64,000 nucleotides of DNA from Reticulitermes lucifugus (GCA_026260175.1 JAKCWW010000006.1:63534-127533), one strand, 5' to 3'; positions 22,156 to 33,790 are shown, numbered from the stretch's first letter. Translations and numbers: made by a program. Notes: generated from the letters alone by a model not told the origin.

Positions 22156-22445
22156 GCGGCCAGGGACGGGGAAGTTTGTGGACACTATCGCTACGGCTGG
22201 ACGGTCCGGGGATCGAATCCCGCTGGGGTCGAGCCTTTCCGCTGCGTCCAGACCGGCCCTGGGGCCAACCCAGGCTCTTGAAAGTGGGTACAGGATTTCT
22301 TTCCCTGGGATAAAAAGGCCGGGACGTGGCGTTGACCTCCTACTCCCATCTAGCTTCGAGGTTAAAGAAAGAGTAGAGATATACCTCTGATTCCCCTCTG
22401 GGCCTTCATGGCCTCTTCTAGGATGAATTTACCTTTACTTTACCT
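22156..22445 (+). mobile_element. SINE B, nearly full length
   Basis: Worn A-box region, intact B-box region GTCCGGGGATCGAATCCCG, then CCAGACCGGCCCTGGGGCC, GGGATAAAAAGGCCGGGACG, TGGCGTTGACCTCC, ATCTAGCTTCGAGGTTAAAG, GAGTAGAGATATACCTC. It closes with GATGAATTTACCTTTAC. Confidence 0.85.
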
Positions 22446-22804
22446 TTGCAATTTCATGATTCAGAAAACAAGTCTTGAGGTTTTATAACGACGCTTTTCG
22501 GAAATTTAGTATGACGGAGAATTGGCCCATCGCAATACCAAATGTTGGAGAAGATGCAATTTAATGAGGATTTTGAGATAAAAGCTGATTAAATTCGTTG
22601 AATGCTTGCTAGAGTTCAATTCAGATTATTTTTTCTTCCTGCTATTCTGACAAAATACGTAGAGTTTGAATCTTACAGTTCAAAGTTACTTCTTTTCTTC
22701 TTTGGGATTCAAACTTGTTTTCCCACATTAAGAGATGGCCATTCGAGTAGCCTGTACCAAGTATTTGGAACAGTGCCGACAAAAATATTTCGACTTACGG
22801 ACGA
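22446..22804. other. Unassigned spacer
   Basis: Nothing recognisable. Confidence 0.5.
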
Positions 22805-23396
22805 ATTGAAAAAAGACTAGAATATACGGGAAAAGAGGAGATATATAATTTATGTCATTCACCGAATTAAGGAGAATAGGATTGTCTGGCGTGTGGTAAG
22901 CACGGGGCAGGCAAATACACATAGAAATCTTAACTGCAAACCCTGAGGGGACGAGCCCACATGCAAGACCTAGAGCATGTAGGAGTATGATATTAAAGTG
23001 GATCTTACAGACGTAGCGTGTAAGGACGTGGATTTGATTCCTCTAGCTCAGAGCAAAGTTTAACGGCTTGCTGTTTTGGACAAGCAGTGGTGTAGATAAT
23101 CAGCCGGGGGGTTCAACAACTCGATAGCCGGAGCCCCCGTATAATTATTAACGAAGTTTCTCCCGGATTTCGTAACAAGGATCCAGAATACTGCTTGCTG
23201 TAGGAAGAACAGAATTCAATTCAGTCGGACAGAACTCAAGCAAATGTTACTACTCGTATTCTGTACGTTTGGGACCCCCTGCCGCATGTTGTGCGGGAGC
23301 CTTAACTGCGCTACTGCTTACACGGTAATAAAGACCAGGAAATGTTTGACGAGCTGAGCGACTATAGGCTTCTCAATAAGACCTCTGTTCTATTGA
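22805..23396 (+). pseudogene. LINE family L1x 3' fragment with internal insertion
   Basis: Plus-strand pieces in order: EEIYNLCHSPN (the EELHNLYSSPN motif), a decayed RWAGHV region, a GRPR-like block, then IKVDLTDVACKDVDLIPLAQ. About 250 unrelated bases follow (about 23070-23320). The terminal 3' UTR block resumes at 23335-23396 (AGGAAATGTTTGACGAGCTG, GGCTTCTCAATAAGACC). The intervening segment is probably a later insertion of unknown type. Confidence 0.6.
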
Positions 23397-23429
23397 TTTA
23401 CGAGTAGTTATAAAAAAGAGGAAGGGAAT

Positions 23430-23790
23430 TGCTTATGTATGTATGTATTATATATGTACGAGTATGTATGTATGTATACATGTATGTATGCACGTATGTA
23501 TGTATGTATGTATATATGTATGTATGTATACATGTATGTATGTATGTGTGTATGTATGTATGTATACATGTATGTATGTATGTACGTGTGTATGTATATA
23601 TGTATGTGTATGTATATATTTATGTGTGTATGTATGTCTTTATGTCTTTATGTATACATGTATGTATGTATGTTTGTATGTAGGTATGTATCTACGTATG
23701 TATATATATATGTATCTTTTTATGTATGTATACATGTACGTATGTATGTATATCTGTATGTATGTATGTATGTCTGTACACAACCTTCAC
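23430..23790. repeat. Long TATG tetranucleotide microsatellite
   Basis: About 360 bp of (GTAT)n with scattered TATA, TACA, TGTG, TCTT and TACG interruptions. Because the unit is four bases and lacks stops in these frames, all three plus-strand frames stay open and encode Met-Tyr-Val-Cys-type repeats. These are artefacts, not genes. Confidence 0.95.
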
Positions 23791-24790
23791 ACCTGAGCGT
23801 TTTTCCTGCTTAAACACGTTCTGCCACTTCAGACACCTTTCAACTGCAGTCATTGCCTTAACCGCATGTAATTAGGATACGTGTGTCGGGAACTTGTGGG
23901 ACCTAAATATTAACAGTGTAAAGAAACTGGCTTGAATAGCATTTGCCACAAATGCAAGAAGAACAGGGCATTTGCGTCAAAAAGTAGGATATTATCTGAA
24001 GTACGTAAGAAATTGTTCACCGCATTTGTTTCTTGTAAACAATCGGCCTCCATTACATTAGTCCTCTATACCCAACAATTTGAATGAGTAAATCTTAAGG
24101 GAATCAGTTGTGGACAGTTGTGGACAGTTAGAAATGTGGTTACAGTCACTTTACTGTAATATAATAATGACAAAGCGAGTTCTTTTTTAGCATTTTGTGT
24201 AGCTGGCTGCCTACATACTCTTCCGGAGCATAATGACCATATTTTCGTCCCTTAATTGCAGAGGCTGATAGAAAGGAAAAAGATGTTTTTTTTCTGAGGT
24301 AGATATTAGACACGTGTTTACGTTTCAAATGTAACTAATAATTAACAAACAAATTTTAAGGTATAAAAATGTCTGCGTAACATAATGGGAACAAGAACGA
24401 AGGCAATTTTGTTACAGTAATTTTGTAATAATGAGATGTCATTTCAAATTGACACGCAACTTTCTATAATGATTTACATTGTAAATATGTTTACATTTTT
24501 ATATTTTTATATAAGATTTCATTGTTCTTTGCAATATCTTAGCAGGACTAAATCAGGAAGATTCCCCGACTATTTTGTCAAGGAATATCCTCAACAACAA
24601 GAAGAGGCTGTTTTTTCTATCTCAGAACAGGGCAGTATATTTCTCTTTTTGTGTCCTATTGTTCCATAATTAAAGAGCACACAGGCCTAAACACATTCAA
24701 AACCTATGTAACATAATATGTCAAGGTCAGATATTTAACTAGCAGGTTTCCTATTTTGTTAAAAATTTTAGGCATGAAATTTATTTAAAT
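23791..24790. other. Unassigned spacer
   Basis: An 11-base tandem (GTGGACAGTT-T) lies at about 24110-24130. No coding region recognised. Confidence 0.5.
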
Positions 24791-25073
24791 CGTGGTTTCT
24801 CAAACTGTGGAATGCCTGCCACTACTGGTACGCGGCCTTAATAAATACGTGAAACATAAAAAAAACACATAAATTTAAAGAAAATAAAACGTAAGCCACA
24901 TATATTCACTAACACGCAGCATTGCTGGTAGCATTATGTAACTCATCTCCGCTATAAACCAGTCGTTCTAATTTCAGGTTTTTTAAATTTAAATATAAAA
25001 GAAAATTAATAGTACATTGAACTTGTTAAGTTTCATTTAGTTGTGTGCTAGCAAAAGGGTTTGAGAAACCTTA
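24791..25073. mobile_element. hAT-like non-autonomous DNA transposon 2
   Basis: A 283-bp element. The left end CGTGGTTTCTCAAACTGTGG and the right end (reverse complement TAAGGTTTCTCAAACCC) are inverted repeats agreeing at 12 of the first 15 positions. The ends resemble GGTTCTCAAACTGTGGTACGC-type hAT termini. An 8-bp duplication flanks it: ATTTAAAT (24783-24790) and ATCTAAAT (25074-25081), one mismatch. No transposase. Confidence 0.7.
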
Positions 25074-25194
25074 ATCTAAATAATACATAAATTAGAGTTC
25101 CTACCTCATAGTAAACTCGACTAATCAGAACCTCCAGCCCCTGCATTCTCCGTTAACCAACGCAAAGCGGTTGTCTGTATAAAAAAAGATGACG

Positions 25195-25400
25195 GATCAA
25201 CCCACTCCACGTCTCCTAACAGCTGTTATGCTTTCCCCATTTACCTTCTTCCACACAGTTGTCTAGCTATTCTTTTCACACAGATGTTGGTAGCGATAAC
25301 CACGTGATAACCATCGCCAGCTACTTCGCTGACATAGGTCAGAGGGGCTAAAGGCGAACACAATAATAGTAAGAAAGGGGGAAGTCTTGACTTCTGCCAT
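25195..25400 (+). repeat. Dispersed repeat family E, copy 5
   Basis: GTTGGTAGCGATAACCACGT, then GATAACCATCGCCAGCTAC, GCTGACATAGGTCAGAGGGG and AACACAATAATAGTAAGAAA. Matches the block order of the reference copy at 2936-3070. Confidence 0.6.
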
Positions 25401-25461
25401 CCGTGGCACCTCTTTCTGTAACGGAAGTATAATCACTAGAAATATTAGTATGATCACAATG

Positions 25462-25625
25462 GCTAGACAACTGGTGTGGATGTGTGACAGCTCGAAGTCG
25501 TGGATAGGGTTGATACGTGGGACTTGGCATCAGTGTCGAGACGAGGTGAAGAAGGTGTACAATTATACCTCCAATTTTCCCATACGCCTCTACACCGGAG
25601 TGCTTAAGCACAAGGAAAAACATAC
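25462..25625 (+). repeat. SINE B, decayed 3' part
   Basis: The order GGACTTGGCATCAGTGTC, GACGAGGTGAAGAAGGTG, TATACCTCCAATTTTCCC and GCTTAAGCACAAGG parallels the 3' half of the diverged SINE B copies at 31897 and 40184. An 87-codon open frame crosses it and is fortuitous. Confidence 0.4.
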
Positions 25626-26922
25626 ATATAAAATTCCTAAAGGCCTTTAACATATTGTGACCTAAGGGGTTTGGTAGTGACCAGTAACTTAATAATTCAG
25701 TGTGGTGTAGCGCAATACAGATATATATGAAGCAGACCTGCTCAGCCTTTTATGTCGTGAGGACAACTTCGGCAAATTGTGGTCTGCATGTGGACAACGT
25801 GAAATTCAACACACACCGAAAGAATGAAAAGTATATCTATAATTATGTGTAATTTTCTCTGTGTATTTTTTATATATCATGTGTAATAAAAATATATTAA
25901 GAGTAATAAAAAAATTATAAAAAATCAATGTCGCTATTTTTAGCACATTTTCAAAAATTGATTAGTACCTTAATGTGTGTCTCCATAAATAAGCAGCTCA
26001 TAAGTTTTCAAAATTGATTCGGTGTTCTATCTCGGCTTTCCAAAGAAAGTGTTAGAAGACGTTTTCTTATTTCAAATGTTTCGACGGCAACACGTTGCTC
26101 GCGAGCTACGGGTTCAGCGGCCTTCTCAAAAGTAACCATTGCAAGAATTACAGATTCTTTGAGATGCTGGAAGGAGTTTGTTGGTTGGAAATAATAAGAC
26201 ATTTGTCCCAGTTGTATTGTCGAGCGACAAGTGTTTACCAGTTCCTTGGTTTACAGATATTTGCACCTCAAGACAAATGAAGAATCTATTAGTGACGCCT
26301 ACATTATGACGTCGAAGTTGATTGATTTTCCACGTTCTTAGTGTAAGACTAAGCTACAGAGACCTAAGAATTTGAAGCAGACCTTGCACTGTATATGCAC
26401 TAGTGAAGTGAAGTGAAGTGAAGTGGTCTGCTGAACTCACGTACTGGAATATTAGCCTTCAGCTAGCTCTGCAGTTACTTAGCTAGAGGTGATGTGTTGC
26501 AAAGTGAAATAATTTGGAAGGCGCATTCTCGTAATGGTTTCAACTGAGAGAAAGAGATGGTTTTCTCGTAGAACCTCTTAAGTGGAAGAGATAATTAAGC
26601 AAGAGGAAGCTCAAGAAGGTGATAAATGATGCAACGTTTCCCTTCTCCCAAACACCCACGACCTTTACAGCCGCCACCACCGGCATCTTTCCCGTTTGGC
26701 GCCCTGTGCTGTTCTTCTTGACCTCACGACTGCCTTTTCACCCCACACACTTTCTGCTACCCGTTGTATGTTCTTAAGTCATTAATTTGAAGCTTCTCTC
26801 TGTCTTGCTACTGGAGGTCAATTCTGCGACTCTCTTACGCAGGAAAATCTTGTTTCGTGCCTCCATGTGTACGTGACCCTGGAGTCCCAAAGACACAGTC
26901 CGTAAGTAACAAATGGTATGTT
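25626..26922. other. Unassigned spacer
   Basis: A five-base tandem (AGTGA)4 lies at about 26403-26424. A pyrimidine-rich block lies at about 26640-26760. No gene recognised. Confidence 0.45.
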
Positions 26923-26923
26923 T

Positions 26924-26973
<50 letters not shown>
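26923..26973. repeat. Inverted AAT/ATT microsatellite
   Basis: (ATA)n switches to (ATT)n at about 26943, so the two halves are reverse complements and could fold into a hairpin. Confidence 0.9.
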
Positions 26974-27097
26974 TGTGAATGGGTCGAGACTCTGTCCCTT
27001 GGTACTGCAGTCATAAATGGATCTATTATAAGGGCTAACGATCATTGATGATTATAGTGCACTGGTGAATTGAACAAGAGAGACAATGTACTTATAA

Positions 27098-27600
27098 ACG
27101 TAACATTGAGGCGCGTTCGCGTAACCATTGTTGCTGTCGAAAAGTAATAAGTATTAGATATTCTGAGTGTGTGTCTGTAGCCTTAGTTATCTGGCATGCA
27201 ATGCGCATGCGCCGTATTATATTGTCATCTGTGGCCTGTCTGGCTCTACCATATTTTTCCACATTATGTCATAAACGGCACGATTTCGGGAGAAAGTTAT
27301 TTACTATAAAGCGTGGGTTTTGATTTTCTCTACAACTTTGTCTGAAACATATGTTATTGTAAGAAGAAATAAGCCAGATATTATCACAAATGTACGTAGG
27401 CGCTCGTGTAAAGTACCCGTTATTCTTGTCAGATTGTAATGAAAATTAATTTTCTTTGCACATTTTCAAAAAAGCTTCAAATATCAAATTTCATGAAAAT
27501 CCATCCAGTGGGAGCAAAGTTGTTCCATGCAGACAGAAAGTTGAAGCTAACAGTTTCTTTTCGCAGTTTTGTGAAAGCGCCTAAAACGAATCTGTAATTC
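27098..27600 (+). repeat. Dispersed repeat G-core, copy 2
   Basis: Opens GTAACATTGAGGCGCGTTCG, continues CTGAGTGTGTGTCTGTAGCC and AAAGTACCCGTTATTCTTGT, and ends AATTTCATGAAAATCCATCC plus a TTGTTCCATGCAGACAG block. It lacks the flanking direct repeats that bracket copy 1. Confidence 0.7.
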
Positions 27601-27795
27601 ACGATAAGAATAACCTGAAGTGATGAAATTCTTTTCACTGCTCTTTAAGTTGAAAATGTTCATGGTTTCATCCTCAAAGACGAAAATGGTTTAGCTAAGT
27701 AGGACCACTTAGCTAAACGCAGGAGAATCCAGTACATTCAGCACCGTGAGAACTGAAATTGTTAAGGCTGTGATATTATGATGGTTACTGTTCAG

Positions 27796-27890
27796 CGGAA
27801 TGTGACGCCGTGTAGTCTGACATACATATATACCGATATGAAAAAATCACTGCCTTATTTACCGACATGAACATACCCTGACAATAAAGG
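27796..27890 (-). repeat. Repeat family D, decayed copy
   Basis: Plus strand: GCGGAATGTGACGCCGTGTA then GTCTGACATAC, the family end block. The hammerhead core is not recognisable here. Confidence 0.45.
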
Positions 27891-27894
27891 TAGT

Positions 27895-28070
27895 TTTTCT
27901 CCCTGAACTGTATATTCTTCACAACCTGCTACTGGAATTTATCCGCAGCCACATGAGTCTACACCGCATCTGCAAACACTATTTCTTCTATACCAATTTT
28001 AATATTATCCTTCCGTCTTCAGTCTGCATGTAGTTGTTTCAGCCGTTGATTCCTTCTAATGAAGGATATA
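27895..28070 (-). pseudogene. LINE family L1x 3' fragment
   Basis: Minus-strand translation gives RRKDNIKIGIEEIVFADAV, a stop, then THVAA. This corresponds to RRWEDNIKxDLxExG...DWTHLAQ. Only the C-terminal tail remains. Confidence 0.6.
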
Positions 28071-28214
28071 AATTTATTTAAATATGTGACATATTTAAAA
28101 TAAATGGGAATAGAAAGTCTATTTCCTAACAGGGCCTAAATGAAAATTAGATCTACGAAGAAACTGAAAGTACTGCTGCCTACTGGGAATGACTTTATGT
28201 AGTTTCATAGAAGT

Positions 28215-28258
28215 GAGCCTGTGTTTCGGATGGTCTTCTTGCCTCTATCATCAGGGTA
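28215..28258 (-). ncRNA. Hammerhead-ribozyme-like motif 4 (decayed)
   Basis: Minus strand: core CTGATGA (28254-28248), a stem II region starting TAGAGG and ending CCATCC (partly paired), then GAAA (28227-28224) and CACAGGCTC. The CAC after GAAA resembles motif 11 at 44.6 kb, suggesting the same subfamily. Confidence 0.4.
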
Positions 28259-31100
28259 CATGATTGAAGCCGCACGTTCCTCTGAAATGTCGGCACAGTT
28301 CAACCAGCCTACACGAAGTCACATCCAACCAGGTAGGAATTTTCATAATCAGGGTTGTGAGAATCTAAAACCATAAATAAGCGTGAGTTTAATTCAGGAA
28401 GCTCCGGATAAAATTCAGCGTAAAATATTTTGTCTTCCCGTCGCCTGTATGGTAAAGCGTATAGATTAAAAGAGAAAACAGCTGTGATTTTATCTCTTGC
28501 TTGTATGGGTCGAAATTATTTTTCTTCCGCCTGAAAGAAGAAGAGATTAAGGATATTTGAGGAGAATATTGGAACATAATATGAAGAAAGTGATCGGATG
28601 ATGAGAGAAAATTGCGTAAGAATGATCTTCATAATCTGCAATTTTTTATTATTATAATAATTAAACCCAGGACGAGATGAATGGACATATAACTTGTATG
28701 ATAGAATGAGAAATTCATGCAGATTTGTAATTAATGGATCTGGGGTGAAGACACCCTTCGGGAGATCCAAGAGTGGATATTAGAACAGAAGTAAAACAGG
28801 CACTTGTAACAACAGAGATTAAAGTGGTTCAAGTTGGCATCCAGTGGCCGATTCTTTTCTTTCAGCGTTCATAAAACACTGGTAATTTTTTGACCAGTTG
28901 AACAACTATTAGGTATTCAAGAATGCTTCTGCTTTATGGAGTTAAGAGACTGTTGAAAACGGGGTAGCACATCAGTACGGTCCACAAACTTTCCGAGGAA
29001 TCTGCTGCCTATATTTTCAAAGTTCAAGAAAGAAGCAACAAATTCCTTTGAAACGTTGGTGTCTGTCTTTCAAATTACGTGGTGTAGTTGTAGACTTCAT
29101 AGACCCGCGCTGAGAAACCCAAATCTCGTAACGTGATGAAACACGTATTTAGGTACGACTGTCGGGCTGTAGTTTTGTTTGTATTTCAGAAGGTTGAAAT
29201 ATAAAGTGATTTGGTCCGGTATAAGAGAAATTGTGCGAGCCTGTGCCGGAGGCAACATCTCCACTGCTCTGAATAGGGAATAAGCACGTGCGTGACACGC
29301 AAATCAAACGTGCTCCGTGTTTCGTGATATAAGCCTAGAGAAAACATTCTTCATTACTTCATCGAAGTCTGTAACATCTAATCTCCGAGCAGGCTACATA
29401 CGTAAGAAACGTACCATCTACACAGGCCTGTTAAAATTCAATGGTTATTTACTTCCTTTGTATATTTGCACTTAAACACCCTCGTACCTTTCCTTTACCA
29501 CTTTCGTATCTGTATCTCCTTTTCTCCTTTCTTCTATAATAAATCAAGGTACATTGTTTCGCATCAGATGGCACGTTTTCAATCACAGAGCTGCCACCTT
29601 TGCAATTACCTGAAAACTACATATTTCCATAAAAACAGCGAAAGAACGACATGACTTATACAGGTACTTTATCACAAATCGTCTCCTGTTGTATGTATGA
29701 ATACTTTATACCTGTTATTTTTTAAGTTCAGAACAATATGCTTTTAAGAAAGCAATAACGACTTTCTAGGCTGATTTCGTTTTATCGCATGCATTATGTC
29801 ATAATAGAAACATTATTTTTGAAAACATAAAAAGAGTAAATTTAAATTTATATTTAACAGTAACAATGCCAGAACCAATAAAAGTATGACTGAATTGTTG
29901 CAAAATATCCTTTAAACTTCCTGATTGTTATTAATTTTGTTTTTGGTCTCACAGTTTTTGTTGAGCGGATCACAATTATAGTTGCTTGGCGAGGCGGCAG
30001 ATGGCAGTTACTTACTTCTTCCTAAGATAAAAAGAGAAAAACAAAACTTCATTAATGGAGCAACTGAAAAATAAACAAACAAGGCATTATAAACGGAAAA
30101 CAGGAGTAAAGTTTTATTTGTGTGTAAAATAGATACGTTAACCCTATAAGTTGTTGTGGGCAATATACCGGAAGTAGTTTAAATCATGGATACCTTCAAT
30201 AGATTGGACACAATAAAGACAACATGACGGATTAAGGATGTCATATATGAGGAATTATATATAAAAGTATTGTTGTGTGCCTTTATGACGTAATTACTCA
30301 TTTGTTTCAGTTTTAAATCTTCGACTATCAAGGCAAATATACTTTAGACGGGACATAGGAAACTGCAGGGTTGCTAAAATAATTTACGTCTTATTTCACC
30401 TACAGTATTAAGTGTACTTTAACTGTATCGTAGTCCATTATTTTGCAAGTATTATTACGTTTTCCTGAGGCTTTTACATCCACTCCAAATCAAAACCTTT
30501 TAGGTCCAGCATATCTTTCTACTTATTTCAGTATAAGAGCCCTCCATTTGCGCGTTTTTCGTTGTTTCTACGTACTCAGGTTATTATACCGCTATTACAA
30601 TGGAAAAATTCCCTTTGCTGAAATTGATTGAGAGTTCGTTTCTTCAGATGGGGATGGTAGCAAACAAGACTTCCCAAACATATTATCTTCCCCCTTGTAA
30701 GAAAACACGAATGCTATCCTTCTTCATGTGTCTACCACAATGACACAAACTGTACGCCATCTGGGGAAGAAAAACATATAAGAACACAGTTACATTATAT
30801 AATAGTACATTTATTCCAGAAGGATGTAATGTATTGTAAGGATATAATGTACACATTTTTCTATTAAGAAACTGATTTGATTTTTGATTCCAGTTTTGTA
30901 ATGCTGACATTTTTTTTTGTATATTAAATTTGTTAATTTGTTATGTTATGTGAAAGTTTTATGAGATCCAATCCTTATATATACAATGACTAGTTCTATA
31001 GTTATCTTGATATAGAACCATTATAGTTTTTTATATAATGACAAATTCAACATCCAATGGTCTGTTACCTATTAAGGATTTCTATAATGTATGATAATAA
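28259..31100. other. Long unassigned AT-rich stretch
   Basis: No SINE head, LINE tail or inverted-repeat element recognised. Open frames are at most 84 codons and unremarkable. Introns or gene regulatory DNA could lie here but cannot be supported from sequence alone. Confidence 0.5.
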
Positions 31101-31132
31101 ATAAATAAATATATATATATATATATATGTAC
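31101..31132. repeat. AAAT / AT microsatellite
   Basis: (AAAT)n followed by (AT)n. Confidence 0.85.
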
Positions 31133-31896
31133 CTAATAAGTATTAAGTTACATTTTAACTATTTAACTGAGAACGCGTCCGAATATTGTAATTACCCCTT
31201 TAAGGACAAAATGTAATCTCTTTTATTTAAAGACCCAGTTCTTACCGCGCAGAAAACACTCTCCCTCTCGGTTATAAAAATAAGTCAATTAATGTTGTAT
31301 GGAGAAGTAATCGCTCTTTCTTCTGAGATCCATACAAAACACATAAATACTCTATGTGAGCAGAACGTATAATTTCTAAATGTTAAAGCTGGTGGTGCAA
31401 GAAGTAATCACTAGGTTTTAAAAGCATAACGGACATCGTATTGTTTTCAGTTCCGTTCCCTCAGTTGTCAAAACATGCTTTTAAGGAATTATTTCCAAAT
31501 AAGTTTCTTTAATGTCTTTAGTCTCTAGGCTACGTGGTCAGATTCGACTCGAACGTCACCTACATCTAGCCAGATAGCCTGTGTAGCATTTATATATATT
31601 CTACTACTTATATATGTATATAAATTATATATAAAGGCTAGATGAAAGAAAAGTTATGTTTGTGTTTGACTAGCAGAAACACTGCATTCAATGACAGGTC
31701 AGGTTATCTGCTGTCGGAAGTGATTCTGTCACTTTCTTCATGTAATTTTCGTAAACATTATCAGCCTTGGTTAAATGTCAACTCCAAGTTTCTTTTCTAC
31801 AACTTATTTTATACAAATCATGTTACTTTTGGTAATTAATCAGAAAATCTTATATCTACCCAAAGGCTTACATTTTCCCTCAATTTCCTCGACATA

Positions 31897-32190
31897 GGAG
31901 CCAGGGCAGGTGAAGATATTAAAGTGACTAGTTACTCACTGGACGAACAAGTTTCGATTCCCGGCAGGGACAGAAAATTTCTCTTCGCCTGTGCGTATAC
32001 ACCGACTTCGAGACGCACTGTATCCTGTTAATTGGGTTTGTGGTGCTACTTTCTCGGGAATAAAGGAGCGGGAACTTGAAAATGACCACTCACCCCTATT
32101 TAGTGACGAGGGTTAGAATGTGTAGAGCTTTACCTCTACGCCCCATGCGTCTTCATGTAGCTTACTGCGGCACAAGAATAAATTTGCACA
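31897..32190 (+). mobile_element. SINE B, diverged subfamily
   Basis: Weak tRNA-like head with B-box-like GTTTCGATTCCCGGCAGGG. Body: TTCTCGGGAATAAAGGAGCG, AAATGACCACTCACCCC, TTTAGTGACGAGGGTTAGAA and GTGTAGAGCTTTACCTCTAC. The block order matches SINE B but many positions differ. Shares TAGAATGTGT-type changes with 40184-40470, so the two may form a subfamily. Confidence 0.65.
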
Positions 32191-32280
32191 TCTCTGGTAA
32201 AGACATCTGAACTCAAAAATTGTGAGTAGTTGTCTGTCGACTGAAGCGTAACTTCCACTGCCATAACAGGTGCTGCCACT

Positions 32281-32408
32281 AACTAACTAACTAACTAACT
32301 CCATGGAGCAGAGTCCTTCTTGAGAAGCTAGCAGGTCGTCAGCTAGTCAAGAAATTCCCCGCCTTTTATGGAACCCGAAGGTTCATTACCGCACTCACAA
32401 GAGCCCGC
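32281..32408 (-). mobile_element. 128-bp LINE L1x 3'-end insertion with target-site duplication
   Basis: On the minus strand this is the very 3' end of L1x: CTTGTGAGTGCGGTAATGAA, GGTTCCATAAAAGGCGGGG, CTCCATGGAGTTAGTTAG and a (GTTA)n tail. It is bracketed by a perfect 12-bp duplication GGTGCTGCCACT at 32269-32280 and 32409-32420. The intact duplication and little-decayed tail make it one of the younger insertions here. Confidence 0.88.
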
Positions 32409-32659
32409 GGTGCTGCCACTGCACTGACAAAATAACGTACACACATAGCAGATACACAGAGAGTCATAAACTGTGTTCTAATATGTATTGCACTTGTTCA
32501 TTTTTATGGTAATATTTCTGTATTTATCGTATGTCTTTTATTTCTGTCTCACGCTGAAGGAAAATTTCGAAAATTTTTCTTACGTGATGCCGTTTTGGCA
32601 GTGTATTTATAACAAACTACTTCTTAGCCTATTTTAATTCTGTAAAAGAAAAAAGTATA

Positions 32660-32960
32660 GATTTAGGAGATTGTCATCCTGTCTGTGTGTTGTTTGCCAC
32701 CATTTAAAATGTTGAACCATTGGACCGATTTTCACGAAATTTAGAACGAAAAATATATCACTGTAGCCCACCGCAGAGACCTAATTTTATTTCCAAAATT
32801 CTGTAATAACAACACGGCTGAAGCACGAAATTTTTAAGTGTCAGGCAAATATCCTAACTTTATCTGTAGGGGGAAGATGCTAACGAGGGTTTAATTCGTG
32901 GGAAACCCGTCTAGACAACAATCAAACGCTCGGGGAAAGCCCCAATATTCGAATACAGCG
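32660..32960 (+). repeat. Probable dispersed repeat with conserved tail motif
   Basis: Contains GGACCGATTTTCACGAAATT, then CACTGTAGCCCACCGCAGAG, then GCTCGGGGAAAGCCCC. The ACCGATTTTCACGAAATTT word is a common feature of insect dispersed repeats. Single copy in this window, so the call rests on resemblance. Confidence 0.4.
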
Positions 32961-33179
32961 CCGATGATAGAATACGGAGCAGATATAATACACTGAGTGC
33001 ATGATTTTCTGCAAGGGCTGTTGGTTGTTTTATGTTAAAGTATCTGCAAAAGACTGTTATTTTTATTATTAATTACTTGTAAAACTTTATTGGACAATAA
33101 GGGAACATAAAATGAGTCTAAATAACACTCACGTACTTATGCTAAAGTAACCGTACACGACAGGAATGTAGGCGTTATA

Positions 33180-33640
33180 GTTTTGCGATCCGAACCCCCT
33201 GTTTTGTTTTTATTCTACCATCCAGCCCCCCCCCTCCTTCTTCTTCTTCGTCTTTTAATCGTGGGTGACTTTTATGGAAGGGGGATTTGTACTGTTCCAA
33301 GTTTTAATTGTGCTAACTTTAATGGACGCAATAATGCCGTGCACTTGTCAGTTTCTAAATTGGGCGCGGCCCGTTCCTCCAGCGCGGATGCTGCCAACGA
33401 GGCCTATACATTAGTAACGTCGCTGGTGGCCCAGTAATGAATAAACTGCCGCTCCCATTCCCCGTCCCTCCGTCCCTCCAGCATCACTTTGATCTCAGTG
33501 TGCTGTTGCGTCATGACATCCTCCACAATACACGAGCATGGTCTATTGCTGATGTACATTTGGTGTCATTTCTGGCTTTGCATTTATTTCTTGGAAAAAC
33601 TAAGAAACGGCTAAAAATTTGGCTTCTCAGACATTGATGG
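33180..33640 (+). other. Locally GC-rich segment, function unknown
   Basis: Two consecutive open frames (33183-33437, 84 codons; 33437-33637, 66 codons) sit in a patch with more G+C and CpG than its surroundings, including AAATTGGGCGCGGCCCG and CCTCCAGCGCGGATGC. The peptides are not recognisable. It could be an exon, a conserved non-coding element or an old repeat. Confidence 0.3.
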
Positions 33641-33689
33641 CGTCGTGAGATGACGTAGGCCTAATTACGGTGGTAACTATCAAAAGTAC

Positions 33690-33790
33690 CGTCCTATGGG
33701 GCGAGACACCGTATGGTCTGGTAGAAACAACGAAAAATCAGTGGAACAAATTGTCTTCACTTTCAGGGTAGGAAGATGAACTCGGCAGGT
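33690..33790 (-). repeat. Repeat family D, decayed copy
   Basis: Plus strand: GCGAGACACCGTATGGTCTG, GTAGAAACAACGAAAAATC, then TCACTTTCAGGGTAGG. The core position on the minus strand is CTGAAAG instead of CTGAAGA. Confidence 0.45.

Noticed and set aside
23429-23813. Open frames of 84-124 codons encoding Met-Tyr-Val-Cys repeats
   Set aside because: They are direct translations of the TATG microsatellite; three frames of the same strand give similar products.
26818-27048. Open frames with poly-Asn and poly-Ile on both strands
   Set aside because: Produced by the inverted AAT/ATT microsatellite.
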